Assembly (NCBI RefSeq): GCF_014192395.1
Contig: NZ_JACHXW010000011.1
Location: 138,816-202,815 of the forward strand
From: Paenibacillus endophyticus
GTDB taxonomy: Bacteria > Bacillota > Bacilli > Paenibacillales > Paenibacillaceae
Direction of reading: 5' to 3'
DNA length: 64,000 nt
The position numbers were made by a program, and so were the translations under genes. Shown here piece after piece: positions 34,924-42,349 of this stretch. Position 1 is the stretch's first letter. Each line of letters begins with the position of its first letter. The notes under the pieces are model-generated. The model ran no database searches and was not told where the DNA came from. It saw only the letters and a list, made by a program, of their open reading frames with translations.

Positions 34924-34952
34924 CAAAAAAAGACGGAAGCTAAGCTCCCGTC
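34924..34952 (-). terminator. Terminator of the GH4 glycosidase gene
   Basis: GACGGGAGCTTAGCTTCCGTC hairpin followed by TTTTTTTGG on the minus strand. Confidence 0.88.
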
Positions 34953-34980
34953 CTCCTCGCCTACTACCACGCAGAAGGCT

Positions 34981-36297
34981 TTACAATGTTTCGTTTTTGA
35001 AAAAATTCGGCAAATAGTCTTTGTTCGCTTCCAGCATCTCTTCAAGCAGCAGCTTGGCAACCGCGACGCTCGGAACGAGCGGATGATGCACAAGCGCTTG
35101 AAGAGCTAGGCCCCGATCTCCGCTAACAGCAGCCTCGATCGTAAGCGATTCATACGTTTTCACGGCATGCATCAGCCCTTTGATCTGCTCAGGGACACGC
35201 TGCAACGGCAGCGGAATAGGACCCTGTGCCGTCACGACGCAGTTGACCTCGATGCTTGCATCCTCCGGCAGAAAGCCGATGATGTTTCCGTTTCTCACAT
35301 TCAGCGTTTGGATATCACGCTTGTCCGTGTACAACGAGTGCATGAGATTTACAGCTGCCTCCGAGTAATACGCACCGCCGCGCTGCTCAAGCTGCTTCGG
35401 TTTCTCATTCAGATTAACATCTTTATAGAGCTCGAACAGTTCGGTTTCTACGCGGCTCACGACTTCCGCCCGCGTGCCATTCTTGGCAAACGATTCCTTC
35501 ATATCGGCAAGCATGGCATCCGTCATATAGAAATAACGCAGGTAATACGTTGGCAAAGCGCCCAGCGATCGCAGGAAATCCGCATCCCAGTCAAACTTCG
35601 TCACGTTTGTAGCGGAATAATCCTTGCCGCCGCCGATCATCTCCTGCAGCTTATCCTCGCCATTCACGTACGCTGCCGTAACCCAGTGCAGATGGTTAAT
35701 GCCGACAAACTCAGGCAGTACATCGCTTTCGCTTACGCCATATTCCTTCGCTAGAAACTTCTGAAAGTTAATCGGCGAGTTGCACAGGCCAACCGTTTTG
35801 ACCTTGCTGTGCTTCTGAACGGCTTCCGTCACGATACCCGCGGGATTCGTGAAGTTCAGCATCCATGCATCAGGCGCCAGCTCCTCAATATCCTTGCAAA
35901 TATCAAGGATGACCGGTACCGTACGCAGCGCCTTGAACATCCCGCCAGGACCCGTCGTTTCTTGTCCGATGACCCCATGGGAAATCGGGATATGCTCATC
36001 GCGCCTCCTTGCCTCAAGCAGCCCTACGCGCATTTGCGTCGTGACGAAATCAGCGCCTGCAATCGCTTCGCGGCGATTGAGAGTAAGCTTCACTTCAATC
36101 GGCACGCCTGCTTTTTCCACCATCCGCTTCGCAAGCTCGCCGACTATCGCCAGCTTATGGCGACCTTCCTCGATATCCACGAGCCACAGCTCGCGAATCG
36201 GCATCTCGTCGTATTTCTTGATGAAGCCTTCAACGATTTCCGGCGTATATGAAGAACCGCCTCCAATAACGGCGACCTTTAAGTGTTTTTTCGACAT
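34981..36297 (-). CDS. Glycoside hydrolase family 4 (6-phospho-beta-glucosidase-like)
   Basis: A 438-residue NAD- and metal-dependent GH4 enzyme. The N-terminal Rossmann motif VIGGGSSYTPEIVEG lies at about 11-25, and IGQETTGPGG near 108, NFTNPAGIVTEAV near 150 and GLCNSP near 170 carry the metal and cofactor ligands (Asn and Cys). Relatives (LicH, ChbF) hydrolyse 6-phospho-beta-glucosides or chitobiose-6-phosphate through oxidation and elimination. The start at 36297 has GGGAGG nine bases upstream. It follows a sugar kinase gene by 19 bases, which suggests the kinase makes or shares its phosphorylated substrate. Confidence 0.9.
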   Translation of the reverse strand: MSKKHLKVAVIGGGSSYTPEIVEGFIKKYDEMPIRELWLVDIEEGRHKLAIVGELAKRMVEKAGVPIEVKLTLNRREAIAGADFVTTQMRVGLLEARRRDEHIPISHGVIGQETTGPGGMFKALRTVPVILDICKDIEELAPDAWMLNFTNPAGIVTEAVQKHSKVKTVGLCNSPINFQKFLAKEYGVSESDVLPEFVGINHLHWVTAAYVNGEDKLQEMIGGGKDYSATNVTKFDWDADFLRSLGALPTYYLRYFYMTDAMLADMKESFAKNGTRAEVVSRVETELFELYKDVNLNEKPKQLEQRGGAYYSEAAVNLMHSLYTDKRDIQTLNVRNGNIIGFLPEDASIEVNCVVTAQGPIPLPLQRVPEQIKGLMHAVKTYESLTIEAAVSGDRGLALQALVHHPLVPSVAVAKLLLEEMLEANKDYLPNFFKNETL

Positions 36298-36316
36298 TTG
36301 AATGAGCCTCCCATGT

Positions 36317-37288
36317 TTAAAAAGTAATTTTCCGCAAAGCCGCATCCACGGTCTCGTCAATCGAAATCCCCTTGCTGTCCATAGCGCTCATTACGGCCCC
36401 AATGACAGGGTCCACCGTCAACCGCACAGTCTTGGCATACGGCGCGGCTGCTGCCAGCTCCTCATTGATCGCGTCGACCATATGGGGGGAGCCTCCGCGC
36501 GACAGCACGCTGCCCGTAAGCACGACATCGAAACGTTCCTGCTCCATGCCAAGTCGCTTGATCAAAGCCATAACGGCGTTGGCATGCTCGCTTCCGGCTT
36601 CCCGCAAAATCCGGATCGCAACAGCATCCCCCTGCGCCGCAGCTTCGAACATGACCTTAGCCAGGCCATGCCCGGGGCGCTTGTGGTTATATAACGCATC
36701 ATCATACATGTCTTGAATGGTCGCGTAGCCAAGCCTCTCGGGAACAAGCTCGCTAAGCAAAGTCACCTGCTCTCTTCCTTCCCAAGCACGGATGGCGCTG
36801 CGGAACGCGTGAACCGCCAGATCGGTGCCCGAGCCTTGCCCGTCTCCGAACAAATAGCCGAAACCTCCGTATTGCAGCTCTTCGCCTTGCGCATTGCGCG
36901 CTGCGGCATTGAAGCCGGTGCCGCTGATAATAACGCCGCCATACGATTTGTTTGTACCCGCGCGCATACCGATCATGGTATCGCACGCAATAGCGTAGTG
37001 CTCATAGCCAAGTGAAGCAATCATCGGCCGCAATATCTCATAATCCGGCTCACGGTCAGCTCCTGCGAGTCCGAAGTAAGCATAGGTTACCTGCTCCTTC
37101 GCAATGCCGGCTTCCTGCAAAGCCTGCTGGCAAGCGTCTTCAATGTTCGTTCCTGCCTTCTCGAATGCGGTCTGGTGATTGCCGTTCCCGCCAAGCCCTC
37201 TGCCAAGCACCCGGCCTCTATCGTCAACGAGCAAGGCATGGGTTTTGCTTCCGCCTGCGTCTATACCTAAGAAAATAATGACGGCCAC
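36317..37288 (-). CDS. BadF/BadG/BcrA/BcrD-type sugar kinase (N-acetylglucosamine kinase-like)
   Basis: A 323-residue ASKHA-fold ATPase. LGIDAGGSKTHALLVD at the N-terminus is the phosphate 1 motif, VIISGTGFNAAARN near 118 and FGYLFGDGQGSGTDLA near 143 are typical of N-acetylglucosamine kinases, and VVLTGSVLSRGG lies near 268. It probably phosphorylates an amino sugar handled with the GH4 enzyme. The start is unclear: the GTG at 37288 has AGGAG only one base before it, while ATT codons about ten bases further on have ideal spacing but are rare starts. Confidence 0.87.
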   Translation of the reverse strand: MAVIIFLGIDAGGSKTHALLVDDRGRVLGRGLGGNGNHQTAFEKAGTNIEDACQQALQEAGIAKEQVTYAYFGLAGADREPDYEILRPMIASLGYEHYAIACDTMIGMRAGTNKSYGGVIISGTGFNAAARNAQGEELQYGGFGYLFGDGQGSGTDLAVHAFRSAIRAWEGREQVTLLSELVPERLGYATIQDMYDDALYNHKRPGHGLAKVMFEAAAQGDAVAIRILREAGSEHANAVMALIKRLGMEQERFDVVLTGSVLSRGGSPHMVDAINEELAAAAPYAKTVRLTVDPVIGAVMSAMDSKGISIDETVDAALRKITF

Positions 37289-37321
37289 GCTCCTTTTTTG
37301 TTCATAGCTTCATTGTAAATC

Positions 37322-37358
37322 AAAAAACATCGCTCTTCTAATGATAAAGAACGATGTT
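37322..37358 (-). terminator. Terminator of the first AraC-type gene
   Basis: AACATCGTTCTT pairs with AAGAGCGATGTT, followed by TTTTGATTT on the minus strand; it separates the regulator from the kinase-GH4 pair. Confidence 0.85.
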
Positions 37359-37379
37359 CTGATACTATCTTACTGTTAT

Positions 37380-38231
37380 TTAACTTCTAAACTCAGATGG
37401 CAGCTTGCCAACATGCTGCTTAAACAAGCGGTTGAAATTGGATAAATTGCGAAAACCGCATTCCGCAGCTACTTCTATAATCTTCTTATCGGTTGATTCC
37501 AGCAAATTCGCCGCTTGCGACAACCGAAGCTGAATCAGATAGTCTAGCGGCGAAGTGCCGACGACCTGCACGAATAGTGCACTGAACCGGGAGGGGCTGA
37601 GATGAGCCGCATCAGCCAGCTTCCCTAATGTCCAAGGAAAGGCAATATCACTCTCGATATCACGCAGCACGGCACGGATCGTTTCCGTTCCTCTCGCATG
37701 CTGCAATTCATTTTTGTTGTTTCTCGCAAAATACCGGTTAACGAACGCCAGCAGCTGAATAAGCTTCGCTCTCACGACGACCTCGAAATGCGGCTCCTTG
37801 CGTTCAAACTCAGCCTTCATTTCCATTAGTATCGTTCCGAGCAGCCCGTGCGCCTGATGCGTTCTCTCAAGCACATAGTCAAACCGCTGGCCGATATCGC
37901 GAAACGGAATGAGCAGCTCGGCATCATAGCGCTGTTCTAAGGCAAGCAGGGACGGATCGAACATCACGATGCCCATGACCAGCCCTTCTTCCTCGAATGC
38001 GCGATGCAGGTCATTCGCGTGAATAAGCACGATATCACCTTGCTGGAAGTCATAACGGCTGCCGTTGATCAAATAATAACCGCTGCCCTGCTCGATATAG
38101 TTAATTTCAAGCGCTGTATGCCAGTGGAGCCGCTGAAAGGTCGGCGAAACGCCTTGGGACTGCGATATGATAATCGGAAACGCCTGCGGAAGCGCAATCT
38201 CGTCTTTGCTTATGGAAGGCAATAGCTTCAT
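37380..38231 (-). CDS. AraC-family transcriptional regulator
   Basis: A 283-residue regulator with an N-terminal cupin-like sugar-sensing domain (HWHTALEINYIEQGSGYYLI near 35) and a C-terminal double helix-turn-helix (about 185-280: LADAAHLSPSRFSALFVQVVGTSPLDYLIQLRLSQAANLL and VAAECGFRNLSNFNRLFKQHVGKLPSEFR). It is upstream of the kinase and GH4 genes on the same strand and probably activates them. The start at 38231 has AAAGGAG six bases upstream. The TetR gene is divergent from it. Confidence 0.92.
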   Translation of the reverse strand: MKLLPSISKDEIALPQAFPIIISQSQGVSPTFQRLHWHTALEINYIEQGSGYYLINGSRYDFQQGDIVLIHANDLHRAFEEEGLVMGIVMFDPSLLALEQRYDAELLIPFRDIGQRFDYVLERTHQAHGLLGTILMEMKAEFERKEPHFEVVVRAKLIQLLAFVNRYFARNNKNELQHARGTETIRAVLRDIESDIAFPWTLGKLADAAHLSPSRFSALFVQVVGTSPLDYLIQLRLSQAANLLESTDKKIIEVAAECGFRNLSNFNRLFKQHVGKLPSEFRS

Positions 38232-38319
38232 CGGTATCTCCTTTAACGAACGATATAATAGGCAACAAAAAGTTAACATAATCGTTCATTTGACAACATC
38301 ATGCCGACTGGATTAGCGT

Positions 38320-38348
38320 ATAACCATTGGTCGCTAACCAGCGGTTAT
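38320..38348. promoter_or_regulatory. Composite palindrome in front of the TetR-type gene (candidate operator)
   Basis: ATAACC-ATTGGTC, GCT, AACCAGCGGTTAT: the whole is a 29-base imperfect palindrome (11 of 13 arm positions paired), and each arm contains an AACC-NN(N)-GGT sub-palindrome. It lies 21 bases before the CTG start, between the divergent AraC and TetR genes. Confidence 0.55.
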
Positions 38349-38369
38349 ATGCTTGTAGGAGGAATTAAT

Positions 38370-39002
38370 CTGACTAGTAAAAAGGAACAGCGCTCAGAAG
38401 AAACGAAGCATTCTATTATTGCGGCTGCAGAGAAGCTTTTCAGTAAGCAAGGCTACGAAACGGTCACTATCAGGCAAATTGCCAAAGAAGCCGGCTGCTC
38501 GCATACGACGATTTATATTTATTTTCAGGATAAAGAGGCTCTGCTTTATGCTTTGTCCACGCAGCCCTTGGAGCTGCTCAAAACGAGCATGGATATGCTG
38601 TCAGTCGATGCTTTCCTGTCCTCGGACGAGAAGCTTCGCCGGCTTAACGAGCAGTTTATTCGTTTCTGCTTGGACAACCGAAGCATGTACAGCATTTTTT
38701 TCGAGGCCAAATCCGCTCGCGTTGATGAATTCGAACCTGAGCTCGCGATCAACCGGATTCGGCAGCACATGCACCATATCATCTCGCGACTTTTGGGTAC
38801 CTATTTAAATGTGCCTGATGGTGACGGGCTGCTCAGCTGTTCGCGCATTTACTTCTATATGCTGCGCGGGATCGTGGGGACCTATACGCAATCAGAAGAA
38901 AGCGCGGATTCGATTATGGCGCGTCTCTCTCCGACCTTCCATGCCGCTTTCGAGGCGCTGCTGCTCGGGTTCGATAAACAGCTTCAGGATCGGAATGAGT
39001 AA
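38370..39002 (+). CDS. TetR-family transcriptional regulator
   Basis: A regulator of about 210 residues. The N-terminal helix-turn-helix KHSIIAAAEKLFSKQGYETVTIRQIAKEAGCSHTTIYIYFQDKEALLYAL is a clear TetR signature; the C-terminal domain, which binds the inducer, is unassigned. The frame is open from 38301, but the only good ribosome binding site (AGGAGG) lies seven bases before a CTG at 38370, which gives MTSKKEQRSEETK, a normal TetR beginning. A CTG start is therefore likely; the ATG at 38349 has no ribosome binding site. The target is unknown; the palindrome upstream suggests autoregulation. Confidence 0.88.
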   Translation: MTSKKEQRSEETKHSIIAAAEKLFSKQGYETVTIRQIAKEAGCSHTTIYIYFQDKEALLYALSTQPLELLKTSMDMLSVDAFLSSDEKLRRLNEQFIRFCLDNRSMYSIFFEAKSARVDEFEPELAINRIRQHMHHIISRLLGTYLNVPDGDGLLSCSRIYFYMLRGIVGTYTQSEESADSIMARLSPTFHAAFEALLLGFDKQLQDRNE

Positions 39003-39080
39003 TGGCATTTATGGTTTGCAGCTGTTTTTTTCCTTCTTATGCGGATGCGTATGGCTGGATGATAAAGAAAGGGAGATTAA

Positions 39081-39130
39081 CATGCAGCATTCGTCATCTA
39101 TTGCTTCGCAGCTTGACGAACGTCAAGCTG
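39081..39130 (+). other. Orphan translation start and perfect palindrome between TetR and TmrB-like genes
   Basis: GGGAG and an ATG at 39081 open a frame (MQHSSSIASQLDERQAVPC) that soon runs antisense into the tmrB-like gene. A perfect 22-base palindrome CAGCTTGACG-AA-CGTCAAGCTG covers 39109-39130, including the tmrB-like stop. This may be the start of a lost gene after TetR; the palindrome has no U tract. Confidence 0.35.
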
Positions 39131-39659
39131 TGCCATGCTTAATGGTTTTCATAATAGCCTCAGCTATTTCGCTAACCTCCATTTTCTCCGTCCAAATGTA
39201 CGGTTCGAAGCATGCAGATTGAAAAGCATCCAAGCATCTATTCGTTTGTTGAAAGCACCAATTGCCTTCGACCTCTCCGCGTTTTTTTAAGCGCTCAAAG
39301 ATCACTTCTTCACTTGCCATTAAACAAAAATGGTAGGTCTGACTATCAAGCCTCCTGAAGCCCTCATAAATATAGTGAAAGTAATCCTTGTTATAGATCG
39401 TCATTGGAACAATCATCGTTCTTTGATACTTCGATTTTATCGCTTGAGCTGCTTGAACGACAAGCACTCTCCATAAGTCTAGATCTTGAAAGTTATCCGT
39501 TCTTTCTTGCTCGCTCTTTATTTCGTCTGTTAATATCCTCCCTAGCATATATCCGACTTGTTCTGGATCAAACAACATGCTGTTCGGCATTTTTTCTTGC
39601 AGCTTGGCAGCCGTACTTGTTTTTCCAACGCCAAATGCTCCATTTATCATTATAATCAT
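39123..39659 (-). CDS. TmrB-like P-loop ATP-binding protein
   Basis: A 178-residue nucleotide-binding protein. It begins MIIMINGAFGVGKTST, with the Walker A motif at about 7-14. The LFDPEQVGYMLGRIL, IVPMTIYNKDYF and HFCLMASEEVIFERLKKRGE segments match the layout of B. subtilis TmrB, which gives tunicamycin resistance by binding the drug. The natural role of the family is less clear. The start at 39659 overlaps the grpB-type stop (ATGA), with GGAAGGA upstream; the longer ORF reading is not needed. Confidence 0.75.
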   Translation of the reverse strand: MIIMINGAFGVGKTSTAAKLQEKMPNSMLFDPEQVGYMLGRILTDEIKSEQERTDNFQDLDLWRVLVVQAAQAIKSKYQRTMIVPMTIYNKDYFHYIYEGFRRLDSQTYHFCLMASEEVIFERLKKRGEVEGNWCFQQTNRCLDAFQSACFEPYIWTEKMEVSEIAEAIMKTIKHGTA

Positions 39660-40189
39660 GCGAATGGCTTTCCTTCCTTCTTCGCCCATTTCATCGCTTT
39701 AAGAATCATTTCATCAAGAAACTGTTCCTTACCCGCTTGATACATATGAACATCATGGTGGAACTGCTCGGCAAGCTTTACTTTCAGCTCCCCGTATGCC
39801 TTCGCATCATCTGGATGTTTAATCATATACTGCTTGAAATTCAAATGTATATCTATTCGTACGTCTCCAAGCTGATGGCAGTGGACATGATGTGTTCTTT
39901 GCTGGCCGCCCTTTATAAAGTAGCGTCTTCCAGTCATCCCGTTTTCGCCTCTTGGCGTATAACCGAACGATTCCAACTGATTGTTGTACGCATCAAGGTT
40001 ATGGATGTTTTTTACGACAACTAACAGATCAATGATTGGTTTGGCGAAGCCGATTTGCTTGACTGATGTACTTCCAATATGGTGTATTTCGATCATTTCC
40101 TTTTCCAGTACCGCTGCAAGGATATGTGATTCGGTTTGAAATCGTTCATTCCAGTTTTCCGTCCAAGGCATGATTTCCGCTTTGCGCAT
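39656..40189 (-). CDS. GrpB family protein (nucleotidyltransferase-like, UPF0157)
   Basis: The 177-residue protein has the GrpB fold: EIHHIGSTSVKQIGFAKPIIDLLVVV near residue 34 (the GSTS and D-x-L nucleotidyltransferase-like motif), GYTPRGENGMTGRRYFIKG near 75 and HHVHCHQ near 100. Members are described as glutamate-rich or GrpB proteins and sit near nucleotide-type resistance genes in some genomes; activity is not established. CAGGAGAG precedes the ATG. It is the first gene of a two-gene unit with the TmrB-like protein. Confidence 0.88.
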   Translation of the reverse strand: MRKAEIMPWTENWNERFQTESHILAAVLEKEMIEIHHIGSTSVKQIGFAKPIIDLLVVVKNIHNLDAYNNQLESFGYTPRGENGMTGRRYFIKGGQQRTHHVHCHQLGDVRIDIHLNFKQYMIKHPDDAKAYGELKVKLAEQFHHDVHMYQAGKEQFLDEMILKAMKWAKKEGKPFA

Positions 40190-40231
40190 GGTTCACTCTC
40201 CTGTTTCAAATAGCCTAACTTCATTATAGCT

Positions 40232-40280
40232 CAAAAAAATACTCCCTTCTATTTGCGAAACAACGCAGATAAAAGAGAGT
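40232..40280 (-). terminator. Terminator of guaA
   Basis: ACTCTCTTTTAT...GCG pairs with CGC...ATAGAAGGGAGT, then ATTTTTTTG. The other strand also ends in ATTTTTTG, so it could work in both directions. Confidence 0.85.
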
Positions 40281-40332
40281 AATTTTTTGCACTCTATTGA
40301 TGCAGGTGTACGTGGAATTAATTAATTCCAGC

Positions 40333-41871
40333 CTATTCCCACTCGATCGTAGCTGGCGGCTTCGACGTAACGTCATAGACGATCCGGTTAACGTTGTCGA
40401 CTTCGTTAACGATACGAACGGATATTTTTTCGAGCACATCCCAAGGAATACGCGCCCAGTCTGCCGTCATGCCGTCGATCGAAGTAACCGCGCGGATACC
40501 GACTGTGTACGAGTACGTGCGGGCATCGCCCATTACGCCTACGCTCTTCATGTTCGGAAGCGCAGTGAAGTACTGCCAAATTTCACGGTCAAGACCTGCT
40601 TTGGCGATCTCATCACGCAGAATAGCATCGGATTCACGTACGATATGAAGCTTGTCCTCTGTCACTTCGCCTAGAACGCGGATCGCAAGACCTGGACCCG
40701 GGAATGGCTGGCGCCATACGATTGCTTCAGGCAAGCCGCACTCTTCGCCGACTTTGCGAACCTCGTCTTTGAACAATGCTTTAAGAGGCTCGATCAGCTT
40801 GAACTTAATGTCATCCGGCAAGCCGCCGACATTATGGTGTGATTTGATCGTTTGCGCCGTAGCCGTGCCGCTCTCCACGATATCCGTATAAAGCGTGCCT
40901 TGCGCCAAAAATTCAAAGTCGTCGAGCTTGTCCGACTCTTCTTGGAATACATAAATAAATTCGTTGCCGATAATTTTACGTTTTTGCTCTGGGTCCTCTA
41001 CGCCTTTAAGCTTGCCGAGGAAACGCTCCTGCGCATCGATCTTAAGCACCTTCATGTCGAATTTGCCGACGAAGGTTTCCATAACGCCTTCCGCTTCGCC
41101 TTTGCGCAGCATGCCATGGTCAATAAACATGCAAGTCAACTGATCGCCGATCGCTTTGTGAAGAAGGATCGCTACAACGGAGGAATCTACGCCGCCGGAG
41201 AGCGCGCAAAGCACCTTCTTGTCGCCAACCTCGTTGCGAATATCGCGGATTGCGTCCTCTATGAAGGATTCCATCGTCCACGTACCGTCGCAATCACAGA
41301 TGTTGTATAGGAAATTACGGATCATTTCATTGCCGAACTCCGAGTGGCGAACCTCAGGGTGGAATTGAACCGCATAAAATTGACGTTCTTTATTGCTCAT
41401 AGCCGCAACCGGAGCATGCTCCGTGCTTGCATCGACTTCAAATCCTGCAGGAAGTTCAACTACATGGTCGCCGTGGCTCATCCATACCGTTTGAACCTTA
41501 TCTAGGCCAAAGCCGATTTCGGAACCGTCAATAAATTCAACCTCAGCTTTGCCATACTCGCGTTTGCCCGCGCGCTCAACTTTACCCTCAAGCTGATGCG
41601 ACATAAGCTGCATGCCGTAGCATATGCCAAAAATCGGGATGTTCAAATCATAAATCGCCGGGTCCACCATGGGTGAATTTCCTTCATAAACGCTAGCCGG
41701 TCCTCCCGAGAATACAATGCCCTTCGGCTGTAATTCACGGATCCGTTCTACCGACGTGTTGTAAGGCAGCAGCTCGCTGTATACGCCTAAATCGCGAATA
41801 CGGCGTGCAATCAGCTGATTGTATTGGCCTCCAAAATCGAGAACAACAATGATTTCATTTTGCTTAGTCAT
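40333..41871 (-). CDS. guaA: GMP synthase (glutamine-hydrolysing) GuaA
   Basis: GuaA aminates XMP to GMP. The 512-residue protein has a class I glutamine amidotransferase domain (about 1-195; nucleophile Cys84 in IFGICYGMQ, His/Glu in VQFHPEVRH), an ATP pyrophosphatase domain with ALSGGVDSSVVA near 225, and a C-terminal dimerisation domain ending PPATIEWE. It has its own promoter with a short leader. Unlike the pur operon and pbuG, no riboswitch or PurBox is visible, so regulation differs. Confidence 0.97.
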   Translation of the reverse strand: MTKQNEIIVVLDFGGQYNQLIARRIRDLGVYSELLPYNTSVERIRELQPKGIVFSGGPASVYEGNSPMVDPAIYDLNIPIFGICYGMQLMSHQLEGKVERAGKREYGKAEVEFIDGSEIGFGLDKVQTVWMSHGDHVVELPAGFEVDASTEHAPVAAMSNKERQFYAVQFHPEVRHSEFGNEMIRNFLYNICDCDGTWTMESFIEDAIRDIRNEVGDKKVLCALSGGVDSSVVAILLHKAIGDQLTCMFIDHGMLRKGEAEGVMETFVGKFDMKVLKIDAQERFLGKLKGVEDPEQKRKIIGNEFIYVFQEESDKLDDFEFLAQGTLYTDIVESGTATAQTIKSHHNVGGLPDDIKFKLIEPLKALFKDEVRKVGEECGLPEAIVWRQPFPGPGLAIRVLGEVTEDKLHIVRESDAILRDEIAKAGLDREIWQYFTALPNMKSVGVMGDARTYSYTVGIRAVTSIDGMTADWARIPWDVLEKISVRIVNEVDNVNRIVYDVTSKPPATIEWE

Positions 41872-41899
41872 TACCGAGCCTCCCTCAAATTATGTAGTA

Positions 41900-41929
41900 A
41901 TTATATATAAGGCGGTTTAAGCGAGTCAA
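41900..41929 (-). promoter_or_regulatory. Promoter of guaA
   Basis: -35 TTGACT, 18-base spacer, -10 TATAAT. The leader is only about 20 bases, too short for an aptamer. Confidence 0.75.
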
Positions 41930-42207
41930 GGCGAAACAACGTGACAATTCGTAGAAAAAGTCGATTCCTCGCAGTTACAGCCTAGAATCTGACAGAAATA
42001 TGCGGCATGCCGCTGCTCATGAACGAACAGCGACATGCAGCCATTATTTTTAAACGCATGAGCCTTTTGGCCTTTCCACCTGAATTGAACGGATAAGCCG
42101 CTTGCGATCAAATTGAATTGTGACGTCAAAAACGATTTATCCAGATGCACCCCTTTCAAACAGACATAGGCCCCATTCGGGACCTTGTCGTTAAAAGCAG
42201 CAGCCAA
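41926..42207 (-). CDS. Small hypothetical protein
   Basis: A 93-residue open frame that starts with TTG and has only a poorly placed AGGAA before it. The predicted protein has a plausible composition (LDKSFLTSQFNLIASGLSVQFRWKGQK, several Cys and His near the C-terminus), but I do not recognise it. It follows the transglutaminase gene by 142 bases on the same strand, and its end overlaps the guaA -35 box. It may be a real gene, a decayed fragment or chance. Confidence 0.35.
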   Translation of the reverse strand: MAAAFNDKVPNGAYVCLKGVHLDKSFLTSQFNLIASGLSVQFRWKGQKAHAFKNNGCMSLFVHEQRHAAYFCQILGCNCEESTFSTNCHVVSP

Positions 42208-42349
42208 TTCCTATTCCGTTTATCGGACGCTTCTTTTGTGAGCATTGTATGTTTCAAATGCGAAGCATGAAAGGTTCTTCAGCAATCATATGATTCTCGG
42301 CTGCGTTCGGCTGCGTTCCACGCGCAAGCGAATCATCCCACGCATGGGT

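Noticed and set aside
41872..41960. Possible guanine riboswitch before guaA
   Set aside because: A good promoter lies about 30 bases from the start codon, leaving no room, and no aptamer core sequence is present.
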